Of a DNA stretch of 64,000 nt, positions 43,667 through 51,946 are shown one piece after another (position 1 is the stretch's first letter; each line of letters opens with the position of its first letter). The notes beneath the pieces were generated by a model that saw nothing but the letters and a program-made list of their open reading frames with translations, made no database searches and was not told the DNA's origin. The stretch spans positions 124,001-188,000 of the forward strand of contig JBAYVD010000006.1 in assembly GCA_041674745.1 (NCBI GenBank), given 5' to 3'. The position numbers were made by a program, and so were the translations under genes. The DNA is from UBA2040 sp041674745 (GTDB lineage: Bacteria > Bacteroidota > Bacteroidia > Flavobacteriales_D > Crocinitomicaceae).

Positions 43667-45031
43667 ATGAAAAGAAAACTTATTTTTAGTAGCTTATTGT
43701 TTTTATCCGCTACTGCGAATGCCCAAGGACCAGCCATCACCTCATGGTTGCAAAATAATTCCACAATGGGAACTTATTATGTTGCTGGAAATTCTACTGC
43801 TATTCCCAATAACATTTTGGTGAATTGTCAATCCGTTGAATATTCGGCAAACTCTGTTTACATTAAAACAAAAGGTATTCCCGCTTATCCTACCGGGCCT
43901 TTCTTGGATGGAAATCCATCGATTGCTTCGGATCAAAATGAAATTATAAAACTTCCCTTGTACCCAACACCTAATACAGGCACGTTGCAAAATACGGTTG
44001 GCGGAAACATTGGCGTTTTCATTAATGGGGTTGCTTTGTTTGACTTTCGAGACGGTGTGGGCTGGAACACAACAACGAATACGCTGTGTGGTGGACCAGG
44101 AAATCCACCTTGTCCGGGTGGACCAATGTCTTCAACACCTTGGAGTCGAGATGCTGTGCCAGCAGAAAAACCTGGTTTCGACTGTTCAAAAGGTCATCCA
44201 GCCATGGGAAATTATCACCATCATCAAAATCCTTCTGCCTTCAAATTGGATTTGACTGTTATTTCTACGATCTGTAATTTATACGATGCGGACGGTTTAT
44301 ACGGTATTGACAGCACAATGCACTCTCCATTGATCGGTTATGCATTTGATGGTTATCCTATTTACGGAGCGTATGGCTATGCCAATGCAGACGGAACTGG
44401 GGGAATTAAGCGCATCCAATCGGGTTATCAATTGAGAAACATTACTGACCGAACGGTTTGGGCAGACGGAACGGATGTTGCCGACGGACCCGCCGTTTCT
44501 GCGACTTATTTTCTTGGTTACTTTCGAGAAGATTATGAATGGTTGTCTCATCCTACCGAAGATTATTTAGATATGCACAACGGTCGATTTTGTGTTACGC
44601 CTGAGTATCCAAATGGAACCTACTGTTATTTCGCGACCGTTGATGAAAACTGGAATTCTGCGTATCCGTATGTAGTTGGCCCTACTTTTTACGGCAATTT
44701 CGCGAATCGTTTGGTTACAACTATTGCCGAGCCAACTACACCTTATGCAGGAACAGCTGGACTATCCGCTATAAATTTGGAAGATATGAATATTTCCATT
44801 TTTCCAAATCCAGCAACGGATTTATTGGCTATTCAAATCAACGGATTGGTGAAAGAAGACGTAAGTATTGATTTAATGGATTTGTCCGGACGAATGATCG
44901 AATCTAAGAAAATAAACAAAGGACAAACCATCTGCTATTTTGATGTTCAAACCATTTACAGTGGAACCTATATCGTTAAAATTAGCAACAGCAATCAAAA
45001 TCTTACCCGAAAAGTGGTCATTACTCGGTAA
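43667..45031 (+). CDS. YHYH-domain secreted protein with T9SS sorting domain
   Basis: 454 residues from the ATG at 43667, which begins the signal peptide (ending 'ATANAQ'). An ATG at 43622 overlaps the preceding stop (ATGA) and may couple translation. The YHYH domain has the signature 'GHPAMGNYHHHQNPSAF' (His cluster), 'LIGYAFDGYPIYGAYGY' and 'DYLDMHNGRFCVTPEYPNGTYCYFATV'. A T9SS domain ('IFPNPATDLLAIQI...') completes it. YHYH proteins are often found next to copper/MbnP-like genes; the His cluster suggests metal binding at the surface. Last gene of the operon. Confidence 0.88.
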   Translation: MKRKLIFSSLLFLSATANAQGPAITSWLQNNSTMGTYYVAGNSTAIPNNILVNCQSVEYSANSVYIKTKGIPAYPTGPFLDGNPSIASDQNEIIKLPLYPTPNTGTLQNTVGGNIGVFINGVALFDFRDGVGWNTTTNTLCGGPGNPPCPGGPMSSTPWSRDAVPAEKPGFDCSKGHPAMGNYHHHQNPSAFKLDLTVISTICNLYDADGLYGIDSTMHSPLIGYAFDGYPIYGAYGYANADGTGGIKRIQSGYQLRNITDRTVWADGTDVADGPAVSATYFLGYFREDYEWLSHPTEDYLDMHNGRFCVTPEYPNGTYCYFATVDENWNSAYPYVVGPTFYGNFANRLVTTIAEPTTPYAGTAGLSAINLEDMNISIFPNPATDLLAIQINGLVKEDVSIDLMDLSGRMIESKKINKGQTICYFDVQTIYSGTYIVKISNSNQNLTRKVVITR

Positions 45032-45049
45032 AATTCAACCTCTTTTTAG

Positions 45050-45081
45050 AAAACCGGCAAACACAAGTTGTCGGTTTTTTT
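45050..45081 (+). terminator. Terminator of the MbnP/MbnH operon
   Basis: 11-bp stem AAAACCGGCAA (45050) with TTGTCGGTTTT (45068), one G-U pair, then T-run. The convergent gene ends at 45086, so it lies just before that stop. Confidence 0.85.
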
Positions 45082-45085
45082 ATGA

Positions 45086-46069
45086 CTATTTTAAACCAAT
45101 AAAAGAATGCTTTTTTGCATAGTGCCGGATAAATCGCTCCAATCGATGCACAGAAAATCGCGTATTTCCTTTCGGATGTCCAATGACTACAAAATCGGTG
45201 AATTGGCGCTTTTCATAATCGTTCAAACCTTTTTTTAATTGAGAAGCAAAATATCCATCTGAACTAACGTGCGTATTCGTAAAACTCGTCAATACTGATT
45301 TCTTCCGTCCGGGTTGTGCTAAAAAAACACCATCACCGATCATTTTATGATTTGCTGGAAACAATCGACCTAAAATATACAAACGCCAAAAAAACACAGG
45401 AGAATAACGAATAGAAGCGATTGGATATTCCGTAAAAAATCCATCAACATTTTCAAGCGATTCATCATCTGAAAATCGATAATTCGCTTTGATTGGCGCT
45501 TTCGTAAAATCAAATGAATATTCTCCGCCATCAAACTTCCCTCCAGTAATTACACTTGAGTCAATGCGAATATTCAATTCTTGAAAAAGAGCAGCCCATC
45601 GATGAAAAGGTTGTATGCACCAACCTCCCGCGCGAAAAACCTCCGTTGTTTGTCCTAACAAATTATCTAAATACGCTTTATAGCTTCGAATAATACGATC
45701 GACTTCCTCCTCTGAAAAATCCGCCAATTTGTAAGCGTCTTTTGTGACAATTTGCCAACCATTCTCGTCATAACTTGATTTTTCCCAGTGCGGATGAATG
45801 TGCAATTGAACAGAATGTCCCAACGTTTGCATCAAATTGATTTGCTCTTTTACTGCGTTCAAATCCTCTGCTAATTCAGGATAATTGGTCGAATATTCTT
45901 CTAGTTTGATCAAATACCCAACATCGATAAAGAAAGTGTAGCAAACGTTGTGTTTTTGTCCAATTCGCAACAAATCATTCGTTGGTTCGAGCATGCATTT
46001 CTCTACCGAACCAGGATTTTCGCCAAAGAACAATTCGTAATCGAAAGTGAGAAAAATATTCATCTCCAC
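45086..46069 (-). CDS. Polysaccharide deacetylase-like protein
   Basis: 327 residues starting 'MEMNIFLTFDYELFFG' (metal Asp-x-Glu of the NodB fold). 'YTFFIDVGYLI', 'GHSVQLHIHPHW' (the H-x-x-x-H pair) and 'EVFRAGGWCIQPF' (Arg-Gly/Gly catalytic region) complete the carbohydrate esterase 4-like motif set. No signal peptide, so it is probably cytosolic and may act on sugar intermediates of a surface polysaccharide or glycoprotein. Neighbouring FkbM-like gene 46153 is divergent. Confidence 0.82.
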   Translation of the reverse strand: MEMNIFLTFDYELFFGENPGSVEKCMLEPTNDLLRIGQKHNVCYTFFIDVGYLIKLEEYSTNYPELAEDLNAVKEQINLMQTLGHSVQLHIHPHWEKSSYDENGWQIVTKDAYKLADFSEEEVDRIIRSYKAYLDNLLGQTTEVFRAGGWCIQPFHRWAALFQELNIRIDSSVITGGKFDGGEYSFDFTKAPIKANYRFSDDESLENVDGFFTEYPIASIRYSPVFFWRLYILGRLFPANHKMIGDGVFLAQPGRKKSVLTSFTNTHVSSDGYFASQLKKGLNDYEKRQFTDFVVIGHPKGNTRFSVHRLERFIRHYAKKHSFIGLK

Positions 46070-46152
46070 GAAAGTAATAGAAAGAAGTAAAAAGCGAAAA
46101 AAAATGTACTTTTAAACGAATTTTAAACCATCCTTTTTCAAAGTTAGTAGGC

Positions 46153-47019
46153 ATGCATCCGATTTTAAAACATTATTTAAAAAAATACTTTTTACATTTT
46201 AAAATCCGAAATCGATTTAGCGCTGCAGAAGGAAAGCGACAAATGCAGTTAATCGCAGATTACAAAAAAGCAAAAAAAGAAGGTAACCTTCCTGCCTATT
46301 CATCCACAGGATTTAAAAATTTCTCCCAATTCGAAGAAGATGGATTGCTTTTGTACGTGGTATCCTTGATCGATAATCCCGAAAAAACATTTTTAGAATT
46401 TGGTGCAGACGACGGTGTCAATTCCAATTCAGCCAATCTGCATTTCCACCACGACTGGACAGGTTTGTTTATAGATGGAAACCAAAAAGCAGTAGAGCGA
46501 GGACGCTATTTTTACAAAAAATGGGGCAATAAAAAGGTGCAGAATCCCACTTTTCTTCAAGATTTGATTACCCGAGAAAATATCAATGAATTGATTACCG
46601 CTGGCGGATTGAAAGGAGAAATTGGTATGATGTCTGTGGATATTGATGGCAATGATTATTGGGTATGGGAAGCAATCCAGGTTATTTCTCCACAAGTCGT
46701 GATTATTGAAACCCACAATGAATTTGGGATGAACGACATTGTTGTGCCGTATGATGCCAGTTATTTCTATCCAGGCAAGCATCCGGACTACCACGGTGCA
46801 TCGCCTGTTGCCATGAATAATTTGGCCAAACATTTGGGTTATCGATTGGTAGCTTGCAACGAGTTGGGTTTCAATTTTATTTTCTTGCGCAATGATTTGG
46901 TGCCTGAACTTCCTGAAATTGCTGTAGAATCTGTTCTACAACATCCATCGAACCATGAAGCTCAAGCCCGTTTTGAAGCAATAAAAGACTGGGAATACGT
47001 TTGGAAGCGAACATTCTGA
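46153..47019 (+). CDS. FkbM-like/Rossmann methyltransferase-type protein
   Basis: 288 residues. 'KTFLEFGADDGVNSNSANL' is an SAM-binding-like motif I of FkbM methyltransferases, and 'GMMSVDIDGNDYWVWEAI' and 'VVIIETHNEFGMND' are the post-motif acidic segments. It lacks some FkbM residues, so the methyltransferase role is tentative. It probably acts on a glycan or related cell-surface compound with the neighbouring deacetylase-like protein. Confidence 0.7.
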   Translation: MHPILKHYLKKYFLHFKIRNRFSAAEGKRQMQLIADYKKAKKEGNLPAYSSTGFKNFSQFEEDGLLLYVVSLIDNPEKTFLEFGADDGVNSNSANLHFHHDWTGLFIDGNQKAVERGRYFYKKWGNKKVQNPTFLQDLITRENINELITAGGLKGEIGMMSVDIDGNDYWVWEAIQVISPQVVIIETHNEFGMNDIVVPYDASYFYPGKHPDYHGASPVAMNNLAKHLGYRLVACNELGFNFIFLRNDLVPELPEIAVESVLQHPSNHEAQARFEAIKDWEYVWKRTF

Positions 47020-47030
47020 TTTTTTTGATC

Positions 47031-48020
47031 TCAAGCACTTATTTTTTCAAGAGCATTTTTACTGTATTTGTTCCGGTATTCAACTGGTGTCAAACCTGTA
47101 TTCTTTTTAAACAAGGTGCGAAATGCTTTTGAATCTGAATACCCCATATCATACATCACTTCATTGATTTGCTTCTGATTGGTTTCAAAACTTCGCTTTG
47201 CTGCTTCAATTTTGACGCGTTGGATATATTCTAAAACTGAATTATTCGTTGCTTTTTTAAAGCGTCTTTCCAAACTTCTTCTCCCCAGAGCAACATGATT
47301 GGCCAATGATTCCACCGTCATTTTTTCTTGGAAATTTTCTTCGATATAAAACTGCGCTTTTAAAATTTCAACATCTCCATGATTTTTCTGCCCTTCAAAG
47401 AGCATGAAGGCAGCTTGACTTGTGCGGTCAATGTCGACTGCAAAAAACTTTGAGGCCAAAATGGCTGTGTCACGATTCGTATATTTTTCCACCAAATACA
47501 AGAGTAAACTCCAGTAAGAATTGGCTCCACCACTGGAATAAATTCCATTTTCTTCAGTAATTATACTGCCATCCACCAATTCTACTTGAGGAAACATTTC
47601 TCGAAATTCATTCCCTGAATTCCAATGCGTTGAACATTTTTTTCCATTCAGCAACCCTGTTTCCGCCAACAGAAAGGCGCCAATGCACAACGAAGCAATT
47701 TCTGCTCCGTTTCTATGTTGGTTTACAATCCAGGGTAAAAAAGCTTGATTCTTTTTCAATGCCTCTTTCATATCACCACTCAACGCAGGTATAAAAATTA
47801 AATCGGTTTGTTCCACCTCAGCAATCAATTTTTCACAGTGTACCGAGTACAAACCATTTTCAAGTTTCACTTCCTGCGATAAACCTACCAGTTGAACCTG
47901 GAACAAAGGTTCCTTGCCCATGGCTATCAAAAATTGATTCACGGCTTTAAACATGTAGTGAGGATCCGCTATCGCCTCGATAACGGCCGTTTCTGGAATG
48001 AGAATGGTTACTTTTTTCAT
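47031..48020 (-). CDS. GlxA-type AraC-family regulator (DJ-1/PfpI domain)
   Basis: 329 residues. The N-terminal DJ-1/PfpI domain (about 1-180) has 'AEIASLCIGAFLLAETGLL' (Cys at the nucleophile-elbow position) and 'CSTHW'. The C-terminal AraC HTH (about 225-320) has 'MTVESLANHVALGRRSLERRF' and 'MYDMGYSDSKAFRTLFKKNTGLTPVEYR'. It is divergent from a six-gene operon beginning at 48133 and is the likely activator of it. Its promoter places transcription close to the start codon (leaderless). Confidence 0.93.
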   Translation of the reverse strand: MKKVTILIPETAVIEAIADPHYMFKAVNQFLIAMGKEPLFQVQLVGLSQEVKLENGLYSVHCEKLIAEVEQTDLIFIPALSGDMKEALKKNQAFLPWIVNQHRNGAEIASLCIGAFLLAETGLLNGKKCSTHWNSGNEFREMFPQVELVDGSIITEENGIYSSGGANSYWSLLLYLVEKYTNRDTAILASKFFAVDIDRTSQAAFMLFEGQKNHGDVEILKAQFYIEENFQEKMTVESLANHVALGRRSLERRFKKATNNSVLEYIQRVKIEAAKRSFETNQKQINEVMYDMGYSDSKAFRTLFKKNTGLTPVEYRNKYSKNALEKISA

Positions 48021-48024
48021 AAAA

Positions 48025-48055
48025 CAAATGTAAAAACATTATTTGTCGCATTCAA
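48025..48055 (-). promoter_or_regulatory. Promoter of the GlxA-type regulator
   Basis: On the minus strand TTG (48055-48053), 20 bp, TACATTTG (48032-48025), an excellent match to TTG-N19-21-TAnnTTTG. The -7 ends 5 bp before the ATG at 48020. Confidence 0.7.
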
Positions 48056-48132
48056 CCCTTCACATTGTCTTTTTAACCATTTTATTTTCAAATTAAAATG
48101 CAGAAATTTGTCTATTATCTTTATTAAAATAA

Positions 48133-48546
48133 ATGAAAGAAAAAATAACAATCGAAACGACGGTTAATAAGCCAATAGAAACCGTTTGGAATTTTTGGAC
48201 AGAACCCGAACATATTAAGAAGTGGAACAATGCTTCTGATGACTGGCATACTCCCAAATCGAGCAACGATTTGTGGACCGGTGGAAAATTCAGTTCCACG
48301 ATGGCGGCAAAAGATGGTTCCATGAGTTTTGAGTTTTGGGGTGTTTACGATTCTGTAATAACCCATCAAGAAATAAAAAGTACACTTGGCGACGACAGAA
48401 AAGTAGAGGTTATTTTTTCGGGTGACGGCAGCGAAACAAAAATTATAGAAACGTTTGAAGCAGAATCACAAAATTCTGTTGAACTGCAAAGAGCGGGATG
48501 GCAAGCTATATTAGATAATTTTAAAAAATACGCGGAAGCGCAATAA
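48133..48546 (+). CDS. SRPBCC (AHSA1-like) protein
   Basis: 137 residues. 'TTVNKPIETVWNFWTEPEHIKKWNNASDDWHTP' opening and 'EFWGVYDSVITHQEI' and 'RAGWQAILDNFKKY' match the activator-of-Hsp90 ATPase homologue/SRPBCC fold, which has a large internal cavity for hydrophobic ligands. It starts the operon controlled by the GlxA-type regulator. Binding partner unknown. Confidence 0.9.
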   Translation: MKEKITIETTVNKPIETVWNFWTEPEHIKKWNNASDDWHTPKSSNDLWTGGKFSSTMAAKDGSMSFEFWGVYDSVITHQEIKSTLGDDRKVEVIFSGDGSETKIIETFEAESQNSVELQRAGWQAILDNFKKYAEAQ

Positions 48547-48553
48547 GCACCTT

Positions 48554-48976
48554 ATGAAAAAATCAATTTATCCATGCTTATGGTTTGATGGAAATGCCAA
48601 AGAAGCTGCAGAATTTTATTGTTCTATATTTCCAAAATCAGAAATTGTCTCTGAAAACCCAATGGTGGTTCACTTTGATGTGGATGGGCAGCGGTTTATG
48701 TGCTTGAATGGAGGTCCAATGTATCAATTTTCACCTGCCACATCCTTTGTGCTTACTTGTGAAACACAAGATGAAATTGACCATTACTGGGACAAATTAG
48801 GAAAAGGTGGTAAATACAATCAATGCGGCTGGTTGGATGATCAATTCGGCGTTACTTGGCAAGTAGTGCCAGAAATATTGGGTAAATTAATGAGTGATCC
48901 AGCCAGATCACCACGTGTGGTTCAAGCGTTTCTAAAAATGACGAAATTTGATATTCAAACCTTGTTAAATGCCTAA
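48554..48976 (+). CDS. VOC-family (PhnB-like) protein
   Basis: 140 residues. 'YPCLWFDGNAKEAAEFYCSIFPKSEI' opening, 'FDVDGQRFMCLNGGP' and 'GVTWQVVPEILGKLM' are typical of PhnB/3-demethylubiquinone-type VOC proteins. Two Glu/His positions for metal are present in the VOC pattern. Function unresolved; 7 bp behind the SRPBCC gene. Confidence 0.92.
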   Translation: MKKSIYPCLWFDGNAKEAAEFYCSIFPKSEIVSENPMVVHFDVDGQRFMCLNGGPMYQFSPATSFVLTCETQDEIDHYWDKLGKGGKYNQCGWLDDQFGVTWQVVPEILGKLMSDPARSPRVVQAFLKMTKFDIQTLLNA

Positions 48977-48995
48977 AAACTAAAACTCGAATAAT

Positions 48996-49358
48996 ATGAA
49001 ACAAACTAAAATTATTTTCTGGACAAGTACAATCTTGATTTTTCTTTTTGAAGGCGTTATGCCAGCCTTAACTTCCCAAACGGAATTGGCCAAAGAAGGC
49101 ATTCGTCATTTGGGTTATCCAGCCTATTTTGGAATTACGCTGACGATTTTTAAAGTTCTAGGTTCCTTAGCTTTAATTCTACCTCAATTTCCCAAACGTC
49201 TAAAAGAATGGGCTTACGCGGGTTTTGTATTCGATTTCTTATTTGCAAGCGTAAGTCATTTTGCCGTGGATGGTTTTAATTTTGAAGGAGTTTTCCCTTT
49301 GATCGTTTTAGGAATATTGATGGCTTCCTATTTCACGTTTCACAAATTGAATAAATAA
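48996..49358 (+). CDS. DoxX-family membrane protein
   Basis: 120 residues with four transmembrane helices ('IIFWTSTILIFLFEGVM', 'FGITLTIFKVLGSLALIL', 'WAYAGFVFDFLFASVSH', 'LIVLGILMASYFTF'). DoxX-like; one of two such proteins in the window, the other being under HxlR control. Function unknown. Confidence 0.88.
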   Translation: MKQTKIIFWTSTILIFLFEGVMPALTSQTELAKEGIRHLGYPAYFGITLTIFKVLGSLALILPQFPKRLKEWAYAGFVFDFLFASVSHFAVDGFNFEGVFPLIVLGILMASYFTFHKLNK

Positions 49359-49359
49359 A

Positions 49360-49725
49360 ATGGAAACCGAAGCGCCAACAAATTTCGAAGATTATTTTTC
49401 AAAATTTCCAGCAGAAACACAAGTTTTGCTGCAGCAAATGCGCGAAACCATTCAGCGAGTTGCTCCGGATGCCGTTGAAATTATCTCGTATAAAATGCCG
49501 GCCTTCAAAACCAATAAAATTTTGGTTTATTTTGCTGCCTACGCGAAACACATTGGGTTTTATCCTGGGGCATCGGGCATTGCGAATTTTCAATCCGAAA
49601 TCTCCCAGTATAAAAATGCAAAAGGGTCGGTTCAGTTTCCTTTAAACAAACCGTTACCGTTAGATTTGGTGACCCGAATCGTTCAGTTTCGCGCTAAAGA
49701 AAATCTTGAAAAACAGAAACAATGA
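49360..49725 (+). CDS. DUF1801/YdhG-like protein
   Basis: 121 residues with 'ETIQRVAPDAVEIISYKMPAFK', 'VYFAAYAKHIGFYPGASGI' and 'GSVQFPLNKPLPLDLVTRIVQFR', the DUF1801 signature that also covers frataxin-like YdhG iron chaperones. Starts 1 bp after the preceding stop and overlaps the next gene by ATGA. Confidence 0.92.
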   Translation: METEAPTNFEDYFSKFPAETQVLLQQMRETIQRVAPDAVEIISYKMPAFKTNKILVYFAAYAKHIGFYPGASGIANFQSEISQYKNAKGSVQFPLNKPLPLDLVTRIVQFRAKENLEKQKQ

Positions 49726-50006
49726 GTGGTGGAATTTGCCAATCTGGACACTTCCTCAACAAAAAGAGCAATTGTTCCATTTGCCCGATTTGCGAACAAG
49801 AACGAAAACAAAAAATTGGTTTTTTTAGTCATTTCTCAGCTCCCGCTAGACGAGCCCTGGAAGCAAACAAGATTGATTCACCTGATAAATTAGCGTGTTT
49901 AACAGAAAAAGAGTTGCTGAAATTACATGGAATAGGAAAGTCATCCATACCGATCTTTCGGGATCTATTGCATCTACATCAATTAACCTTCAAAAGAAAT
50001 GACTAA
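49722..50006 (+). CDS. Helix-hairpin-helix, RpoA-CTD-like small protein with N-terminal Cys cluster
   Basis: 94 residues. The N-terminus has Cys6, Cys18, Cys21 and Cys24 ('GICQSGHF', 'NCSICPICEQ'), a possible zinc site. The C-terminal 60 residues ('LEANKIDSPDKLACLTEKELLKLHGIGKSSI') form a helix-hairpin-helix like the RNA polymerase alpha C-terminal domain. It lies between two DUF1801 genes, overlapping both, so all three are probably made together. Confidence 0.75.
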   Translation: MSGGICQSGHFLNKKSNCSICPICEQERKQKIGFFSHFSAPARRALEANKIDSPDKLACLTEKELLKLHGIGKSSIPIFRDLLHLHQLTFKRND

Positions 50007-50379
50007 AAAAGAAATCCTGCCGCTAACGCCAAAATCGCTTGCACTAATTAATGAAATCCGTAAGGTGATTGCATCCACTAGTGATAAAATCTCAGAGGAA
50101 GTAAAATGGAACTCTCCCAGTTTTTTTTACAACGGCGAAATGCAACCATTCAATGCGAAAGAATACAAAAGAGATTTGGTTGTTTTGAATTGCCGAGAGG
50201 AGAGAATTTTATTGGTTTTTCCTACGGGTAATAGGATTCCCGATGAAGATCAATTTCTGGAAGGCAACTATCCCGACGGAAGGAGAATGGTCACCATTCG
50301 ATCCATCCAAGAACTTGAAATCAAAAAATCCTCCTTGCAAAAAGTGATTTCTATCTGGTTGCAGAATATCGGAGAGTGA
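49999..50379 (+). CDS. DUF1801-like protein
   Basis: 126 residues with 'LALINEIRKVIASTSDKISEEVKWNSPSFF' and 'DLVVLNCREERILLVFPTG', which match the DUF1801/YdhG fold. It overlaps the helix-hairpin-helix gene by 8 bp and ends the operon. It is a distant paralogue of the protein at 49360. Confidence 0.85.
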   Translation: MTKKEILPLTPKSLALINEIRKVIASTSDKISEEVKWNSPSFFYNGEMQPFNAKEYKRDLVVLNCREERILLVFPTGNRIPDEDQFLEGNYPDGRRMVTIRSIQELEIKKSSLQKVISIWLQNIGE

Positions 50380-50460
50380 TCCCAAATGAACCTTTTCTTC
50401 CGTCTAGATTCGATTGAATTAATCACCTCATTTTGACTATCTTTAAGACAAAAAACATAA

Positions 50461-51099
50461 ATGAAACACTTTTTTTTCGTTTACTTTTTCCTTTTCTTGC
50501 ATTTTTCAGCACAAGGACAAGAACTTACATCGCAACAAATGGCTCAATTAAAAGCGACGTACAATGAAGCTAGAATGCAAGTATTTCTCACGGAACATCC
50601 GACTTTAAAAACAGAGGTGGTTTTTCTAAATTCATTTGACAAACGCAATACGCAAGATAGTTTGTGCTTTTTATTGGGTTTTTCAGGATTGCGGGAAGTG
50701 GATAATGGAGATGGAACACTCTCCTACTACAAATTGGTTGAATCTACTAGTGAAGTGGAATACCACGTCCGAACGATTTTCCTGGATAGCAAGAAGTTAG
50801 AGACTGAAAAAATTCAAGCTTTACAAGAGAAAATAATGGCTCAATTGCAATCGGGTGAAACGTTTGAAAAGCTGTATGCATTGCACAATATGGACAATCG
50901 AGCTAATTACGGAGATCTCGGCTGGGTGCCAGCAGACGCTTTACAAGAACCTTTCACGAGTCTTGTAAAAATACATCTACCAAAAGAATACTATCGCGTA
51001 GACATTCCTTATTTGAATTCGTATTTTATCGCTCAAAATCTAGAAGAACCGAAAAATCAGACAAGAAAGAAATTTTTAAAGGTGACCATCGTAAAATAA
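50461..51099 (+). CDS. Periplasmic parvulin-like (PPIC-type) protein
   Basis: 212 residues with a signal peptide (ending 'HFSAQGQ'). The middle and C-terminal part has 'VRTIFLDSKKLETEKIQALQEKIMAQLQSGETFEKLY' and 'YGDLGWVPADALQEPFTSLVKIH', typical of parvulin PPIases (GdlGw motif). A folding role for envelope proteins is likely. It lies between the GlxA operon and a convergent sigma gene. Confidence 0.82.
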   Translation: MKHFFFVYFFLFLHFSAQGQELTSQQMAQLKATYNEARMQVFLTEHPTLKTEVVFLNSFDKRNTQDSLCFLLGFSGLREVDNGDGTLSYYKLVESTSEVEYHVRTIFLDSKKLETEKIQALQEKIMAQLQSGETFEKLYALHNMDNRANYGDLGWVPADALQEPFTSLVKIHLPKEYYRVDIPYLNSYFIAQNLEEPKNQTRKKFLKVTIVK

Positions 51100-51131
51100 A
51101 ATATTTCTTGAATTTTGACTTTTCCATTCAT

Positions 51132-51159
51132 AAAAAAAGCATCCCGAAAGATGCTTTTT
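51132..51159. terminator. Bidirectional terminator
   Basis: AAAAAGCATC (51134) pairs with GATGCTTTTT (51150), with flanking A and T runs between two convergent genes. Confidence 0.92.
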
Positions 51160-51179
51160 ACTAGTTAGAAATATTTTTT

Positions 51180-51779
51180 CTAGGCAATGTCTAAAATCAC
51201 GTTTCTTTCTTCCATAATTTTTCGCATATTGATCAACGCGTAGCGCATGCGACCTAAAGCCGTGTTGATGCTGATATCTTTGGATTCAGCGATGTCTTTA
51301 AACGACATGTCTTGGAACAGACGCATCACCAAAATTTCGCGTTGCGCTTCTGGAAGATAATCAATCAAACCAACGACTTGTTGTTCCATTTCATCCTTCG
51401 TTATCACCTGTTCGATATTCGCATCTTGCAATTTCAAGGTGTGAAAAATGTTGTAGTCATCGCTGGAAGAAGAACTTTCAGAAATCAATTTCACTTTTTT
51501 GTTTCTACGGAAATGGTCAATCACCATATTTTGTGCAATCCGCAACGCCCAAGGCAAAAATTTACCTTCTTCATTGTAATTGCCCAACTTCATCGTGTTG
51601 ATGATTTTTATAAAAACTTCTTGGAATATATCCTCAGCCAACGCTGGATTTTTAATCTTGACGTAAATAGAACGGTAAACTCGATCTTTATGACGAAGCA
51701 TGAGCGTTTCGAATGCTTTCTCATTACCGTTAACGTACAGGGATACTAAAACGCTATCATCTTGTTCTTTCAAAGACAT
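51180..51779 (-). CDS. ECF RNA polymerase sigma factor
   Basis: 199 residues. Region 2 'LMLRHKDRVYRSIYVKIKNPALAEDIFQEVFIKIINTM' with 'FLPWALRIAQNMVIDHFRRNKK', region 4 'LPEAQREILVMRLFQDMSFKDIAESKDISINTALGRMRYALI'. A conserved Bacteroidota ECF group with no adjacent anti-sigma gene. Growth-phase or envelope role inferred. Upstream 167 bp to the neighbour leave room for the promoter. Confidence 0.93.
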   Translation of the reverse strand: MSLKEQDDSVLVSLYVNGNEKAFETLMLRHKDRVYRSIYVKIKNPALAEDIFQEVFIKIINTMKLGNYNEEGKFLPWALRIAQNMVIDHFRRNKKVKLISESSSSSDDYNIFHTLKLQDANIEQVITKDEMEQQVVGLIDYLPEAQREILVMRLFQDMSFKDIAESKDISINTALGRMRYALINMRKIMEERNVILDIA

Positions 51780-51946
51780 AGTACACTATTTTAAATTGTT
51801 AGTAAAAACGAATTAATTTAAGCGTAAAATGTATCGATAGACGTTTCTTTTTTTATGATTTGAACTACTAATCTACGTCTTTGGTTTTGATTTAGCAAAT
51901 ATTAAGAGAAAAAATATACTTAAAACTGTTTTTGGACGTAGCCGAC

